NCBI GenBank assembly: GCA_025454075.1
Contig: JALOPD010000010.1
Span: 1-33,099 of the forward strand
DNA: 33,099 nt
Direction: 5' to 3'
Source: Desulfobacterales bacterium
GTDB lineage: Bacteria; Desulfobacterota; Desulfobacteria; Desulfobacterales; UBA2174_A
Positions 24,730 to 32,365 of the stretch are shown piece by piece; positions within the stretch are counted from its first letter, which is position 1; every line of letters starts with the position of its first letter. The notes under the pieces were generated by a model. It saw nothing but the letters and a program-made list of their open reading frames with translations. It did no database searches and was not told where the DNA came from. The position numbers were made by a program, and so were the translations under genes.

Positions 24730-24891
24730 AAGATACCTCCTTGAAAATTCATCAATTTTTTCAGCATGCGAGGATTGGATGCAAGGAACCGGGCCTGGGA
24801 TCGCTCGACTCCCCGAATCCTTAATACCTCTTGAGAGGGATAGTTAGTCTCGGCAAACTGAAAGTCAAGCGGCAGGCTGAGGCGGGGCCCG

Positions 24892-27800
24892 CTATCGGGT
24901 GATGGTGCCGCTTTCCTGCGCCTCCAGACCCGGGACCAGCGGTTGGATGATTTCGATCGGCAACATCAACGTGCGCTGGACCATTTCCATGATGCTGGTT
25001 CCCACGGCAGAGGGCGAGAGCGCGACCACCTGGGGGTCTTCCAGATCGCCCGTCGCCCTCATCGGGATGGCGACCAGCCGTCCTCCCAGTATCCAGCGGA
25101 TGCCGGGGATGGAGTTGATGATCCGGTCGATGGTCTTGAAGGGCGACACCATGATGGTGAAATCGATCTTCTGGCTGGCGATGTCGATTTCGCCGCGGGA
25201 GCCTATCCAAACGGTGCGGCCGTCGATGGACCAGTCGTTGACGAAGACCGTCCCGTCCTTGATTTCGATCGCAGCCACCGATCGCTTGTAGTCCAGCCCC
25301 TGGCTGCGAAGGTCGGGCAGCTGCCCGCGATAGATTTCAGTGAGATTCAACAAGGAGAGGAGCCGTGCGAAAAAAATCGACTGCAGAATGCTGCCGTCCT
25401 CGGAAACGACCGTGAACCGCCCCTCCAAGGCCTTGGCGAGGCCCTCCCGGCGGGCGTTCACCTGAAGTGCCCCGTTCAGATTGAAGTTGCCGGTGATCTT
25501 GCTTTTCTCGGCCGTCAGACACGAAACGACGCTGTCCAGCGCCATGCCCTCCGCCACGGGGACGAGGTGGGCATCCACCATGGGCCCGTCGAAGCTGATC
25601 CGGCCGATGAGGGTTATCCCGCAGAAACCCGCCCGTTCGATGAGCACGTTGGCGCCCTGGGGTGTGATCGCGGCATCGGCATAAAACGGGGTGTTGCGGA
25701 ACCGATCGATGATGAAATGCTCGGCCCGCAGGCTGACCCTGCCCCGCACCGGCCGGCTCTCCCCCGGCCGGCGTGCGGCCATGCGCGCGGAGATCCTCTC
25801 GATTTCGTTCCAGTCGAGGCTCTCTGCAACGACATTCAGGTCCAGGCGCGTTTCGGCCGGGGAAAACGCGATATCTCCGTTGACGACCGCGGCATCCGGT
25901 CCGATGCTCAACCGGGCGGCGTCTATGCGCCATTCGGTGACGCTGCCTTCGCTCGACTCGACCCCGGCGGCGGCCAAGCGCCCCGCAGGGATCCGGATCG
26001 GTTCATCCAGGAAGGTCGTGGCAATGACGATATCCGCGACCTCCGCCACGGCCTTCAGGCGCCAGCGGCGAGGGTCGCGCAGGGGGCCTTTGAGGCTCGG
26101 ACCGGAGACGGCGACGATTCCCCGCAGGCCGGCGATGTCCTCACGCACCGCGTTCATTCCCGGCCACCCGGCCACGGCCGGGAAAAGGTCTTCGCCGTGG
26201 ATGACGGCCGTCTCCGCGGCCGCGTCCAGATCCCCGCCCTCGCTCCAATCCGCGTGCAGCCGGAACCGGCGGATTTCCGACTTCCCGAGAGCGGCATTCA
26301 GATCCTGCACCTCGAGGTGCGAGCCCTGCAGGAGAAGGCGCCCGGAGTTCAATATCAGCGGGGCATCCAGCCGGGGCGAACCGATCGCGGCGGTGTTCAG
26401 TGCGGCGTCGACCTCCACCCGCGGGGAGCGTCCCGCGGGGAAACTCAGCCGGGCTTGCGCACCGCTGAACCGGATCGTGCCCGACAGCGGCGCGAGCGGT
26501 TCCAGCGGCAGGTCCTGCGGCCGGCTGCTCGCCCAAAAGTCATAAAGCTCCGCCACCGAAGCACTGACGGCCTCCGCGCGGAGGCTCGCCGAAGGCGTGC
26601 CGCTCCAGTCGAAATCGCACGCCAGGCCGTTGAGGGTGGATTCCCCCAGCGAGGCATCCCAGCCTTCGAAGCGCACAACGGTGCTGCGCCATTCAAAGGG
26701 CCCTGAAGCGACCTTCAGCGGCGCCGGGAGAAGTTCCGAATCCACCTGCAGGTTTTGGATGACCCCCTCGGACCGGAATCGCCAGGTTTCGGGCTTCAGG
26801 GCTTTTCCGGTAAATTGTGCGTTGCGGAGAGAGACGCGGCCCTCGACGGCGCGAAAAAATTCAAGGCCTGGGATGTTGCGGCAGATGTTGAAGGACTCCG
26901 CCAGATCGACGAGCGCTTCCGGCGCGGCGCCTTCCAGATGCAGGTCCCGGTCGGAATCCATCCCGATCGCGAGGTCGACCCGGGAGAGCCTTGAATTTCC
27001 GATGGCCACATCGACTTCGTGCATGTCGACGCCGTCGCTTCGGTAGGCGAACCGGCCGCCCTGGAAGGCCAGGGGGTAAGGGATGGGTTCGTAGCGTGCT
27101 TTCACGTCGAGCTCAGAAGCCTGCACCTCTACCGAAACGTCCGTGTGGGTGCCGTTGAGCCGCAGGGTCCCCCGGGCCGTGCCGGAAAACTCCCGGAGGA
27201 GCGCCACCTCCCTGCGAAACACGGGGTCCGGGACCACTTGCGCCAGCAGCGGGGGCAGGGCCGAAAGCTCGGCAAGGGCAGAAATCTCGAGCTGGAGAAC
27301 CGGGTCGGCCGCGGAGAGGCCCACGCGCAAGGCCCCGTTTTCGCCGCGGGTCCCCTTGTACCGGCCTTTCAGGTCCCGGCCTTCCAGGATTCCTCCCGCG
27401 ATCCGGACCTCCCCGGAAACCTCATTCAAGTCCAGATCGATCCACGGCAGGTACACACCGCCGTTTTCCAGACGCCCTTCGATGAGGAGGCTGTTCAGGT
27501 CAGCCAGTTCGTCCCACGAGTCCGCATGCAGGTTCACGTGGATGTCGGGGACTTCTCCGCTGCGCACGATGTCGCAGACGAGCAGGGCTTCCGGGATCTC
27601 GTGCAGCATGGCCAGGGTGAAATCCCGCGCGCCGGATAGGTCGCCGCGGCCCTTGAGGTCGATGTCTATTCCGGGTTGAGCCTTCTCGTCCATGACAAAG
27701 GCGAGTTCAAGCGACGCCCGCGGGGTGTCGGACGAAAACTCGGACACCGACACGGCCAAGCGGTCTCCCGTGAACTCCAGCTGAGCGGCGAAACGGTCGA

Positions 27801-28644
27801 CGCTCAAGCGTGTCTCCCGGCGGTTGTAGGCGAGAGTGAGGGTCGGCGCTTTTCCCGCGATCTTGGCGGCGGCCCGGCCGGGTCCTTCCAGGAAAATCGA
27901 GACGTCCAGGTCCACGCGCGTTTCGAGGACTTGAAAGGGGGTCTGCGGCAGGAAAAAGGCTTGAATGGGCTGGGGCCTTAGATCGGTGACCTGAAGCGTG
28001 GCCGTCCCCTTCAGGGAGTCCGTCTCTATATGGCCGCGCGAGGAGAAAGCCTTGAAAAGGTCCGATTCCCCCCGGAGCGACCACGCCAGCTTCTCGCCGG
28101 CATGCTGCAGCCGAAGGTCCAGGCGGTGGAATTCGAAACGCTGCCCGCCGGTGCCGGCGAGTTCCAGCCTGCCGTCGGCGACTTCGATCGCGGTTTCGGG
28201 GAGCCGCTTTGCGAGTGCGGCCAGCCGCTCCGTCAGCAGGCGCGGGTCGGGGAAACCCGGGCCGCCGCCGTCGGAATCGATCGGGGCCAACGGCAGAAGG
28301 ATTTCAGGCGACCGCACGTTGACGGCGTCGGCCGTCACCCGGCCGCGCAAGAGCGGCAGGAGCTTGAGGCACACGTCGATCTCGGCCGCCCGGGCGGAGA
28401 CCTTGCCCGGCATCTCCAGGCGCGGACGACCCACGGTGGCGCAGGGCCTGGGGAACAGCGTGAGCTGAACCCGATCGAAGGCGACCTCGCCGCCGAGCAT
28501 GGCGCCCAGGCGCTGTTGCAGGGCCGCACGGGTTTCGGGCCGGTTGACCAGGACCGTGGGAAGGGCCACCAGGAGCACCACCAGGAAAAAGGCCGCAACC
28601 GATGCGGCCAGCAGCGCAATTTTGACTCGCGGGGGGAATGCCAT
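24892..28644 (-). CDS. AsmA-like/YhdP-type large envelope protein
   Basis: A 1250-residue protein close in length to E. coli YhdP (1266). Residues ~7-30 are a single N-terminal membrane helix (VKIALLAASVAAFFLVVLLVAL), followed by ALQQRLGAMLGGEVAFDRVQL, a typical AsmA opening. The rest is long, beta-rich and periplasmic, with repeating short strands such as LRLNGTHTDVSVEVQASELDV. The C-terminal part (GSILQSIFFARLLSLLNL to RGEIDIASQKIDFTIMVSPF and ATGDLEDPQVV) matches the AsmA/YhdP C-terminal layout. These proteins form bridge-like grooves for phospholipid movement between membranes in diderms. I take the ATG at 28644: an ATG at 28701 lies upstream of the -10 box of the predicted promoter. Confidence 0.85.
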   Translation of the reverse strand: MAFPPRVKIALLAASVAAFFLVVLLVALPTVLVNRPETRAALQQRLGAMLGGEVAFDRVQLTLFPRPCATVGRPRLEMPGKVSARAAEIDVCLKLLPLLRGRVTADAVNVRSPEILLPLAPIDSDGGGPGFPDPRLLTERLAALAKRLPETAIEVADGRLELAGTGGQRFEFHRLDLRLQHAGEKLAWSLRGESDLFKAFSSRGHIETDSLKGTATLQVTDLRPQPIQAFFLPQTPFQVLETRVDLDVSIFLEGPGRAAAKIAGKAPTLTLAYNRRETRLSVDRFAAQLEFTGDRLAVSVSEFSSDTPRASLELAFVMDEKAQPGIDIDLKGRGDLSGARDFTLAMLHEIPEALLVCDIVRSGEVPDIHVNLHADSWDELADLNSLLIEGRLENGGVYLPWIDLDLNEVSGEVRIAGGILEGRDLKGRYKGTRGENGALRVGLSAADPVLQLEISALAELSALPPLLAQVVPDPVFRREVALLREFSGTARGTLRLNGTHTDVSVEVQASELDVKARYEPIPYPLAFQGGRFAYRSDGVDMHEVDVAIGNSRLSRVDLAIGMDSDRDLHLEGAAPEALVDLAESFNICRNIPGLEFFRAVEGRVSLRNAQFTGKALKPETWRFRSEGVIQNLQVDSELLPAPLKVASGPFEWRSTVVRFEGWDASLGESTLNGLACDFDWSGTPSASLRAEAVSASVAELYDFWASSRPQDLPLEPLAPLSGTIRFSGAQARLSFPAGRSPRVEVDAALNTAAIGSPRLDAPLILNSGRLLLQGSHLEVQDLNAALGKSEIRRFRLHADWSEGGDLDAAAETAVIHGEDLFPAVAGWPGMNAVREDIAGLRGIVAVSGPSLKGPLRDPRRWRLKAVAEVADIVIATTFLDEPIRIPAGRLAAAGVESSEGSVTEWRIDAARLSIGPDAAVVNGDIAFSPAETRLDLNVVAESLDWNEIERISARMAARRPGESRPVRGRVSLRAEHFIIDRFRNTPFYADAAITPQGANVLIERAGFCGITLIGRISFDGPMVDAHLVPVAEGMALDSVVSCLTAEKSKITGNFNLNGALQVNARREGLAKALEGRFTVVSEDGSILQSIFFARLLSLLNLTEIYRGQLPDLRSQGLDYKRSVAAIEIKDGTVFVNDWSIDGRTVWIGSRGEIDIASQKIDFTIMVSPFKTIDRIINSIPGIRWILGGRLVAIPMRATGDLEDPQVVALSPSAVGTSIMEMVQRTLMLPIEIIQPLVPGLEAQESGTITR

Positions 28645-28688
28645 CAAACGACGTCGCCTTGTCGGTGCCTGCGATAAAATCACCTTTG

Positions 28689-28717
28689 AATTTATTCGCA
28701 TATCTACTATAAGTCAA
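28689..28717 (-). promoter_or_regulatory. Promoter of the AsmA-like gene
   Basis: On the minus strand TTGACT (28712-28717), a 17-bp spacer and TAAATT (28689-28694). It overlaps an in-frame ATG at 28701, which therefore would not be in the transcript. The leader to the ATG at 28644 is about 38 nt. Confidence 0.45.
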
Positions 28718-28836
28718 ACGGTGGGCGACGCGGCCGGGATGGTTGCGGACGGGCATCCGGCCCATGCACGGCATCGCCGGAGCGCGGTTGCCGTGGAGGC
28801 CCTGCCGAAACCGGGGGTCACGGAGCGGGTCATCGA

Positions 28837-28865
28837 TTGACGTCCGGCGTGGCGGATGCTTTACT
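28837..28865 (+). promoter_or_regulatory. Putative promoter of the iscU-iscS-methyltransferase run
   Basis: TTGACG (28837-28842), 17 bp, TTTACT (28860-28865). The leader is about 60 nt. No IscR-type operator was recognised. The remaining sequence from about 28718 to 28836 shows nothing identifiable. Confidence 0.3.
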
Positions 28866-28930
28866 AAGCAGCCCGAGTGATTATTCTTCCGGGCAACCGT
28901 GGGCACCGAATAAACAGAGGAGACGAGGAG

Positions 28931-29449
28931 ATGATGTACAACAAGGTCGTGATGGACCACTTCCGCAACCCCCGCAACGTGGGCACCATCGAGGGGGCGG
29001 ACGGTATCGGCGAGGTCGGCAACCCCCTGTGCGGGGACATGATGACGATCTACCTCAAGATCCAAGAGGAGCGCATCGCCGACATCAAGTTCCAGACATT
29101 CGGCTGCGGTTCGGCCATCGCCGTGTCCAGCATGCTGACCGAGATCGCCAAGGGCAAGAGCCTGGCCGAGGCCAAGAAGATCACCAACAAGGACGTGGCC
29201 GACGCTCTGGAGGGCTTGCCCAAGAACAAGCTGCACTGCTCCAACCTGGGGGCGGATGCGCTGCAGTTGGCCATCAAGGACTACGAAGACCGCAAGGCCG
29301 GCATCCAGCGGCCGGAACCCAAGCGCAAGGACGAGCACGAACATTCGCATGGCGACAAGTGCTACTGCCCCTACTGCGATGTGGAAATCGAGGGCGGGGT
29401 GACGTTTTGCGAGGCCTGCCAGCACGACCTCCAGGAAGAACACGGATGA
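28931..29449 (+). CDS. Fe-S cluster assembly scaffold, NifU/IscU-like, with C-terminal zinc-ribbon tail
   Basis: A 172-residue protein. Residues 1-~120 are the IscU/NifU N-terminal fold that builds a transient Fe-S cluster. The three ligand cysteines and the aspartate are present: NPLCGD (Cys34, Asp36), FGCGSAIA (Cys59) and KLHCSNLGADAL (Cys103). The sequence is closer to NifU than to IscU, with EGLPKNK before the third cysteine. Unusually, a tail of ~45 residues follows: a His-rich linker (HEHSH) and CYCPYC...FCEAC (Cys144, 146, 149, 160, 163), which looks like a zinc ribbon or metal site, not the NifU [2Fe-2S] or C-terminal domain. AGAGGAGA precedes the ATG at 28931. It is the first gene of a run with iscS and two methyltransferases. 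Confidence 0.92.
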   Translation: MMYNKVVMDHFRNPRNVGTIEGADGIGEVGNPLCGDMMTIYLKIQEERIADIKFQTFGCGSAIAVSSMLTEIAKGKSLAEAKKITNKDVADALEGLPKNKLHCSNLGADALQLAIKDYEDRKAGIQRPEPKRKDEHEHSHGDKCYCPYCDVEIEGGVTFCEACQHDLQEEHG

Positions 29450-29747
29450 CTTCGTAGGAAGCCCAATTTCGGCGTTGCGCTTCGTCCCGCGGCCGCTGCG
29501 GCGTACCGGGAGTACGCCTCGCTCCGCGGGTACTCGCGCGCCTTGAACTTGGGCTTCTTACGAAGTCATCTCGAAGACAGGTTGTCGTAAGAAGCCCGAC
29601 GTCGGGGTGGCGCTTCGGCCCGCGGCCGCTGCGGCGTACCGGGAGTACGCCTCGCTCCGCGGGTGCTCGCGCGCCTTGAACTTGGGCTTCTTACGAAGTC
29701 ATCTCGAAGACAGGTTGTCGTCATAAGCCCGACGTCGGGGTGGCGCT
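29445..29747. repeat. Tandem palindromic REP-like element, 133-bp period, about 2.2 copies
   Basis: The sequence from 29458 recurs at 29591 and partly at 29724, each step 133 bp. The first unit is bounded by near-perfect 22-bp inverted repeats, 29445-29466 and 29549-29570, with one wobble mismatch; the iscU stop codon (29447-29449) lies in the left arm. Each unit has a GC-rich inner palindrome with CCGCGG ends (29487-29492 and 29524-29529 in unit 1) and GGCGTAC/GTACGCC arms around CGGGA. The right arm is repeated exactly at 29682-29703. Together with a short purine-rich Shine-Dalgarno region it makes up the whole 339-bp gap between iscU and iscS. Confidence 0.8.
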
Positions 29748-29788
29748 CCATAAATGTCGATGAGGGAGAAGAAAAGGGGGAGCTGCGA

Positions 29789-30967
29789 ATGAAGTACATC
29801 AACCTGGACCACATATCCTCCAACCCGCTCCTGCCGGAAGTCAAGCAGGTCATGATCGATGCGATCCACCGCGACTACCACAACCCCTCCAGCCAGCACA
29901 AAGCCGGCGAGGAGGCCGCGGCGGCGCTGGAGAAGGCGCGCGTGCAGGTGGCCGAACTGCTCAACGCCGACACCCCGAAGGAGATCGTTTTCACCTCCGG
30001 CGGTACCGAGGCCGACAACCACGCCATCAAGGGCGTGGCCATGGCGAACGCGGACAAAGGCAAGCACATCGTCACCACCAACATCGAGCACAACGCCGTC
30101 ATCCGCAGCTTGCGGCGCATCAAGTCCGACGGTTTCACCGTGACCAGCCTTTCCGTGGACGACAAGGGGCGGGTCAACCCCCGGGACGTGGCCGAGGCCG
30201 TCACGAAGGAGACCATCCTGATTTCCGTGATGCACAGCAACAACGAGACCGGAACGATCCAGCCCATCGAGGAGATCGCCGCCATCGCCCATGAGAAAAA
30301 AATCTTGTTTCACACCGACGCCGTGGACTCCGTGGGCATCGTCCCGTTCGACGTCAAGAAGATCGGGGCGGACCTGGTGAGCTTCGCGTCCAACACGTTC
30401 TACGGCCCGACGGGCGTGGGCGGGCTCTACATACGGCGCGGGGCCAAGGTTTATCCGATTCTCGACGGTGGCGTTCAGGAGAACAACAAGCGCGCCGGCA
30501 CCGAGAACCTGCTCGGCATCATCGGCATGGGGGCCGCGGCCGAGATCGCCGTGCGCGACATCGACCGGCGCTACGCCTACCTGAAAAGCCTGAAAGACAA
30601 ATTCCTGCGCGAGCTGCCGCAGTATCTGGACGAGGTCATCATCAACACCCACCCGGTGCACAGCCTGCCGCACCTTGTGTCGGCGTCGGTCAAATACATC
30701 GAAGGCGAGAGCGTGATGCTCATGCTGGACGACGAAGGCATCGGGGTGTCGACGCGCTCGGCCTGCGCCACCGGCTCGCTGCGCGCCTCCCACGTGCTGC
30801 TGTCGATCGGGCTGAGCCACGCCGATGCCCAGGGAACCCTCGTGATTGCCTTCGGCGTCGACAACACCGCGGAGGACGTGGACCGTTTCCTCAAATCGCT
30901 CAAGACCGTGGTGACCACCCTGCGCGACATCTCGCCGCTCTACAAAAAAGCGGCCGGCAACGGGTGA
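29789..30967 (+). CDS. Cysteine desulfurase homologue (NifS/IscS family) lacking the PLP lysine
   Basis: A 392-residue fold-type I PLP-family protein, alignable along its length with E. coli IscS. Retained residues are the PLP-stacking His (EH, His101), NNE (Asn152), Asp177 in HTDA, TSGGTEA, and the sulfur-carrying Cys326 in RSACATGSL. The Schiff-base lysine is missing: IscS has GHKIYGPKG, here the sequence reads SNTFYGPTG, so Thr203 stands at the lysine position. Also changed are Gln183 to Asp180 and the substrate-binding Arg356 to Val352. Archaeoglobus fulgidus has an IscS of this kind, with Asp at the lysine position. The ATG at 29789 follows GGGGGAG. Next to a scaffold gene, it may act as a sulfide-using assembly partner rather than a desulfurase (inference). 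Confidence 0.9.
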   Translation: MKYINLDHISSNPLLPEVKQVMIDAIHRDYHNPSSQHKAGEEAAAALEKARVQVAELLNADTPKEIVFTSGGTEADNHAIKGVAMANADKGKHIVTTNIEHNAVIRSLRRIKSDGFTVTSLSVDDKGRVNPRDVAEAVTKETILISVMHSNNETGTIQPIEEIAAIAHEKKILFHTDAVDSVGIVPFDVKKIGADLVSFASNTFYGPTGVGGLYIRRGAKVYPILDGGVQENNKRAGTENLLGIIGMGAAAEIAVRDIDRRYAYLKSLKDKFLRELPQYLDEVIINTHPVHSLPHLVSASVKYIEGESVMLMLDDEGIGVSTRSACATGSLRASHVLLSIGLSHADAQGTLVIAFGVDNTAEDVDRFLKSLKTVVTTLRDISPLYKKAAGNG

Positions 30968-30977
30968 TCGATCCGTC

Positions 30978-31706
30978 ATGGAAAAAAACGTTTTCGACGC
31001 AGTGGCCCGCGATTACGAGCGGATCCACAACCGCAGCCTGCCCCCCGGCGTCCACAGCGCCGACTTCATCCGCTACCGAGCGGCCTGCGCCGCCCGCTGG
31101 GTTTCCGACCGATACGCCGGCAAGGAGTTCTGTTATCTGGATTTCGGCTGCGGCAACGGCCGGATGCTGAAATCCATGCTCGAGTCGGCCCGCGTGACGC
31201 CGCTGATGGAAGAAGGCCGGCTGCGGTTGTTCGGCTTCGACACCTCCGCGGAATCCATCAACGAGGCCAGGGGACTCATGGGCGATGATCGCGTCTGCCT
31301 GGTGAGCGACCTGAGCCAAGTGCCCGGGGACGTCCGCTTCGATTTCGTGATCAGCTGCCATGTGTTCCACCACATCCCTCCCGCCGAAAGGGCCGTCACG
31401 GCGGCGACGCTGGCCGACCGGATGAAACCCGCCTCCAGGCTGGTCATCTGGGAGCACAACCCCTTCAACCCGGTCACCCGCCTGCTCGTCAAAATGTGCC
31501 CCTTCGACGGCGACGCGCGCCTGTTGACGCTGAATTCGACGAAGGCCCTGTTCGGGCAAAACGCATTCCGCTTCGTCCAACGCGCCTATGTGAACCTCTT
31601 TCCTCCCGGGTGGCTGCGGCTGGAGGGGTTGTCCGCCATCGAGAAAAGGCTGCAGGGAGTTCCCGTGGGCGCTCAATATTGGGCGATGTTTGAACGTCAT
31701 GACTAG
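30978..31706 (+). CDS. Class I SAM-dependent methyltransferase
   Basis: A 242-residue protein with a Rossmann-like methyltransferase core. Motif I is CYLDFGCGNGR, the acidic end of strand 2 is GFDTSAESI, and DFVISCHVFHHIPPAER forms motif IV/post-IV. The following RLVIWEHNPFNPVTRLLV is typical of small-molecule methyltransferases. No substrate domain is recognisable. It begins 10 bp after the iscS stop codon and overlaps the next methyltransferase, so it is probably in the same transcript. No strong Shine-Dalgarno is seen. A link to Fe-S assembly is not implied by the sequence. Confidence 0.88.
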   Translation: MEKNVFDAVARDYERIHNRSLPPGVHSADFIRYRAACAARWVSDRYAGKEFCYLDFGCGNGRMLKSMLESARVTPLMEEGRLRLFGFDTSAESINEARGLMGDDRVCLVSDLSQVPGDVRFDFVISCHVFHHIPPAERAVTAATLADRMKPASRLVIWEHNPFNPVTRLLVKMCPFDGDARLLTLNSTKALFGQNAFRFVQRAYVNLFPPGWLRLEGLSAIEKRLQGVPVGAQYWAMFERHD

Positions 31707-32346
31707 CGTACGGACGGCCTGGGCGGCCTACCGGGGAGAGGGGCTGCCGACGCGGCTGCATGTCGCGGCGCGCGCCCTGACCTGCCCGTTCGGCCCCCTC
31801 CTGGACCGGTTTCCCTGCAAGGGGGCGGTGCTGGACGTGGGCTGCGGCCACGGGCTGCTGATCCATCTGCTGTCGAGGGACCCGTCGCGGCGCGCCCTGA
31901 AAGTCTGCGGCATCGACCACGATTCGGCCAAAATTGAAACCGCGCGCCGTGTCGCTCTGCCCGGGGTCGAATTCTCAACGAGGGGTCTCGACTCTTTCCC
32001 GGAGGCCTCCTTCGATGCGGTCTCGATTTTCGATGTGCTTTACACCGTTCGTAAGGATGTGTGGGGCGAGATCCTGGAGGGGTGCTCCCGGGCGCTGCGG
32101 CCGGGCGGGGCGCTGATCGTAAAAGAGGTGGTCGATCGGCCGCGTTGGAAATACTGGGCGATCATGGCCCAGGAGACGCTCTCGGTGACCCTGTTCGGGA
32201 TCACCAAAGGGGACCGGCCGCACTTCGAGGCACCCGAGACCTACCGGAGGGCGATCGTCGACGCCGGTTTCCGCATCGCCGAAGAACGGCCGTTGTCCTC
32301 CGCCAACTGGATCAGCCACTACCTCTTCGTCGGTTTAAAGATTTGA
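31699..32346 (+). CDS. Class I SAM-dependent methyltransferase, second of a pair
   Basis: A 215-residue methyltransferase with motif I VLDVGCGHG, strand 2 ending CGIDHDSAKIE, and FDAVSIFDVLYTV before an RPGGALIVKEV strand typical of the ubiE/lipid-methyltransferase-like class. It overlaps the previous gene by 8 bp in another frame; a TTG at 31690 is an alternative start. Its C-terminal residues (VGLKI) and stop codon fall inside a perfect hairpin shared with the convergent gene. The substrate is unknown; pairing with a second methyltransferase and a downstream sugar deacetylase hints at lipid or glycan modification, but this is a guess. Confidence 0.87.
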   Translation: MTSVRTAWAAYRGEGLPTRLHVAARALTCPFGPLLDRFPCKGAVLDVGCGHGLLIHLLSRDPSRRALKVCGIDHDSAKIETARRVALPGVEFSTRGLDSFPEASFDAVSIFDVLYTVRKDVWGEILEGCSRALRPGGALIVKEVVDRPRWKYWAIMAQETLSVTLFGITKGDRPHFEAPETYRRAIVDAGFRIAEERPLSSANWISHYLFVGLKI

Positions 32347-32365
32347 CTGCGTCAAATCTTTAAAC
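32333..32365. terminator. Bidirectional intrinsic terminator: perfect 15-bp stem, 3-nt loop
   Basis: GTTTAAAGATTTGAC (32333-32347), loop TGC, then the exact complement (32351-32365). A/T tracts lie inside the stem rather than after it. The stop codons of both convergent genes (plus: 32344-32346; minus: 32335-32337) lie within the hairpin. Confidence 0.7.

Noticed and set aside
28645..28701. Upstream ATG (28701) for the AsmA-like gene
   Set aside because: It precedes the -10 box of the best promoter, and the membrane helix follows the later ATG at 28644 directly.
29663..29788. N-terminal extension of the IscS-like protein
   Set aside because: It would be encoded by the repeat element, has no similarity to the family, and the ATG at 29789 has a good Shine-Dalgarno.
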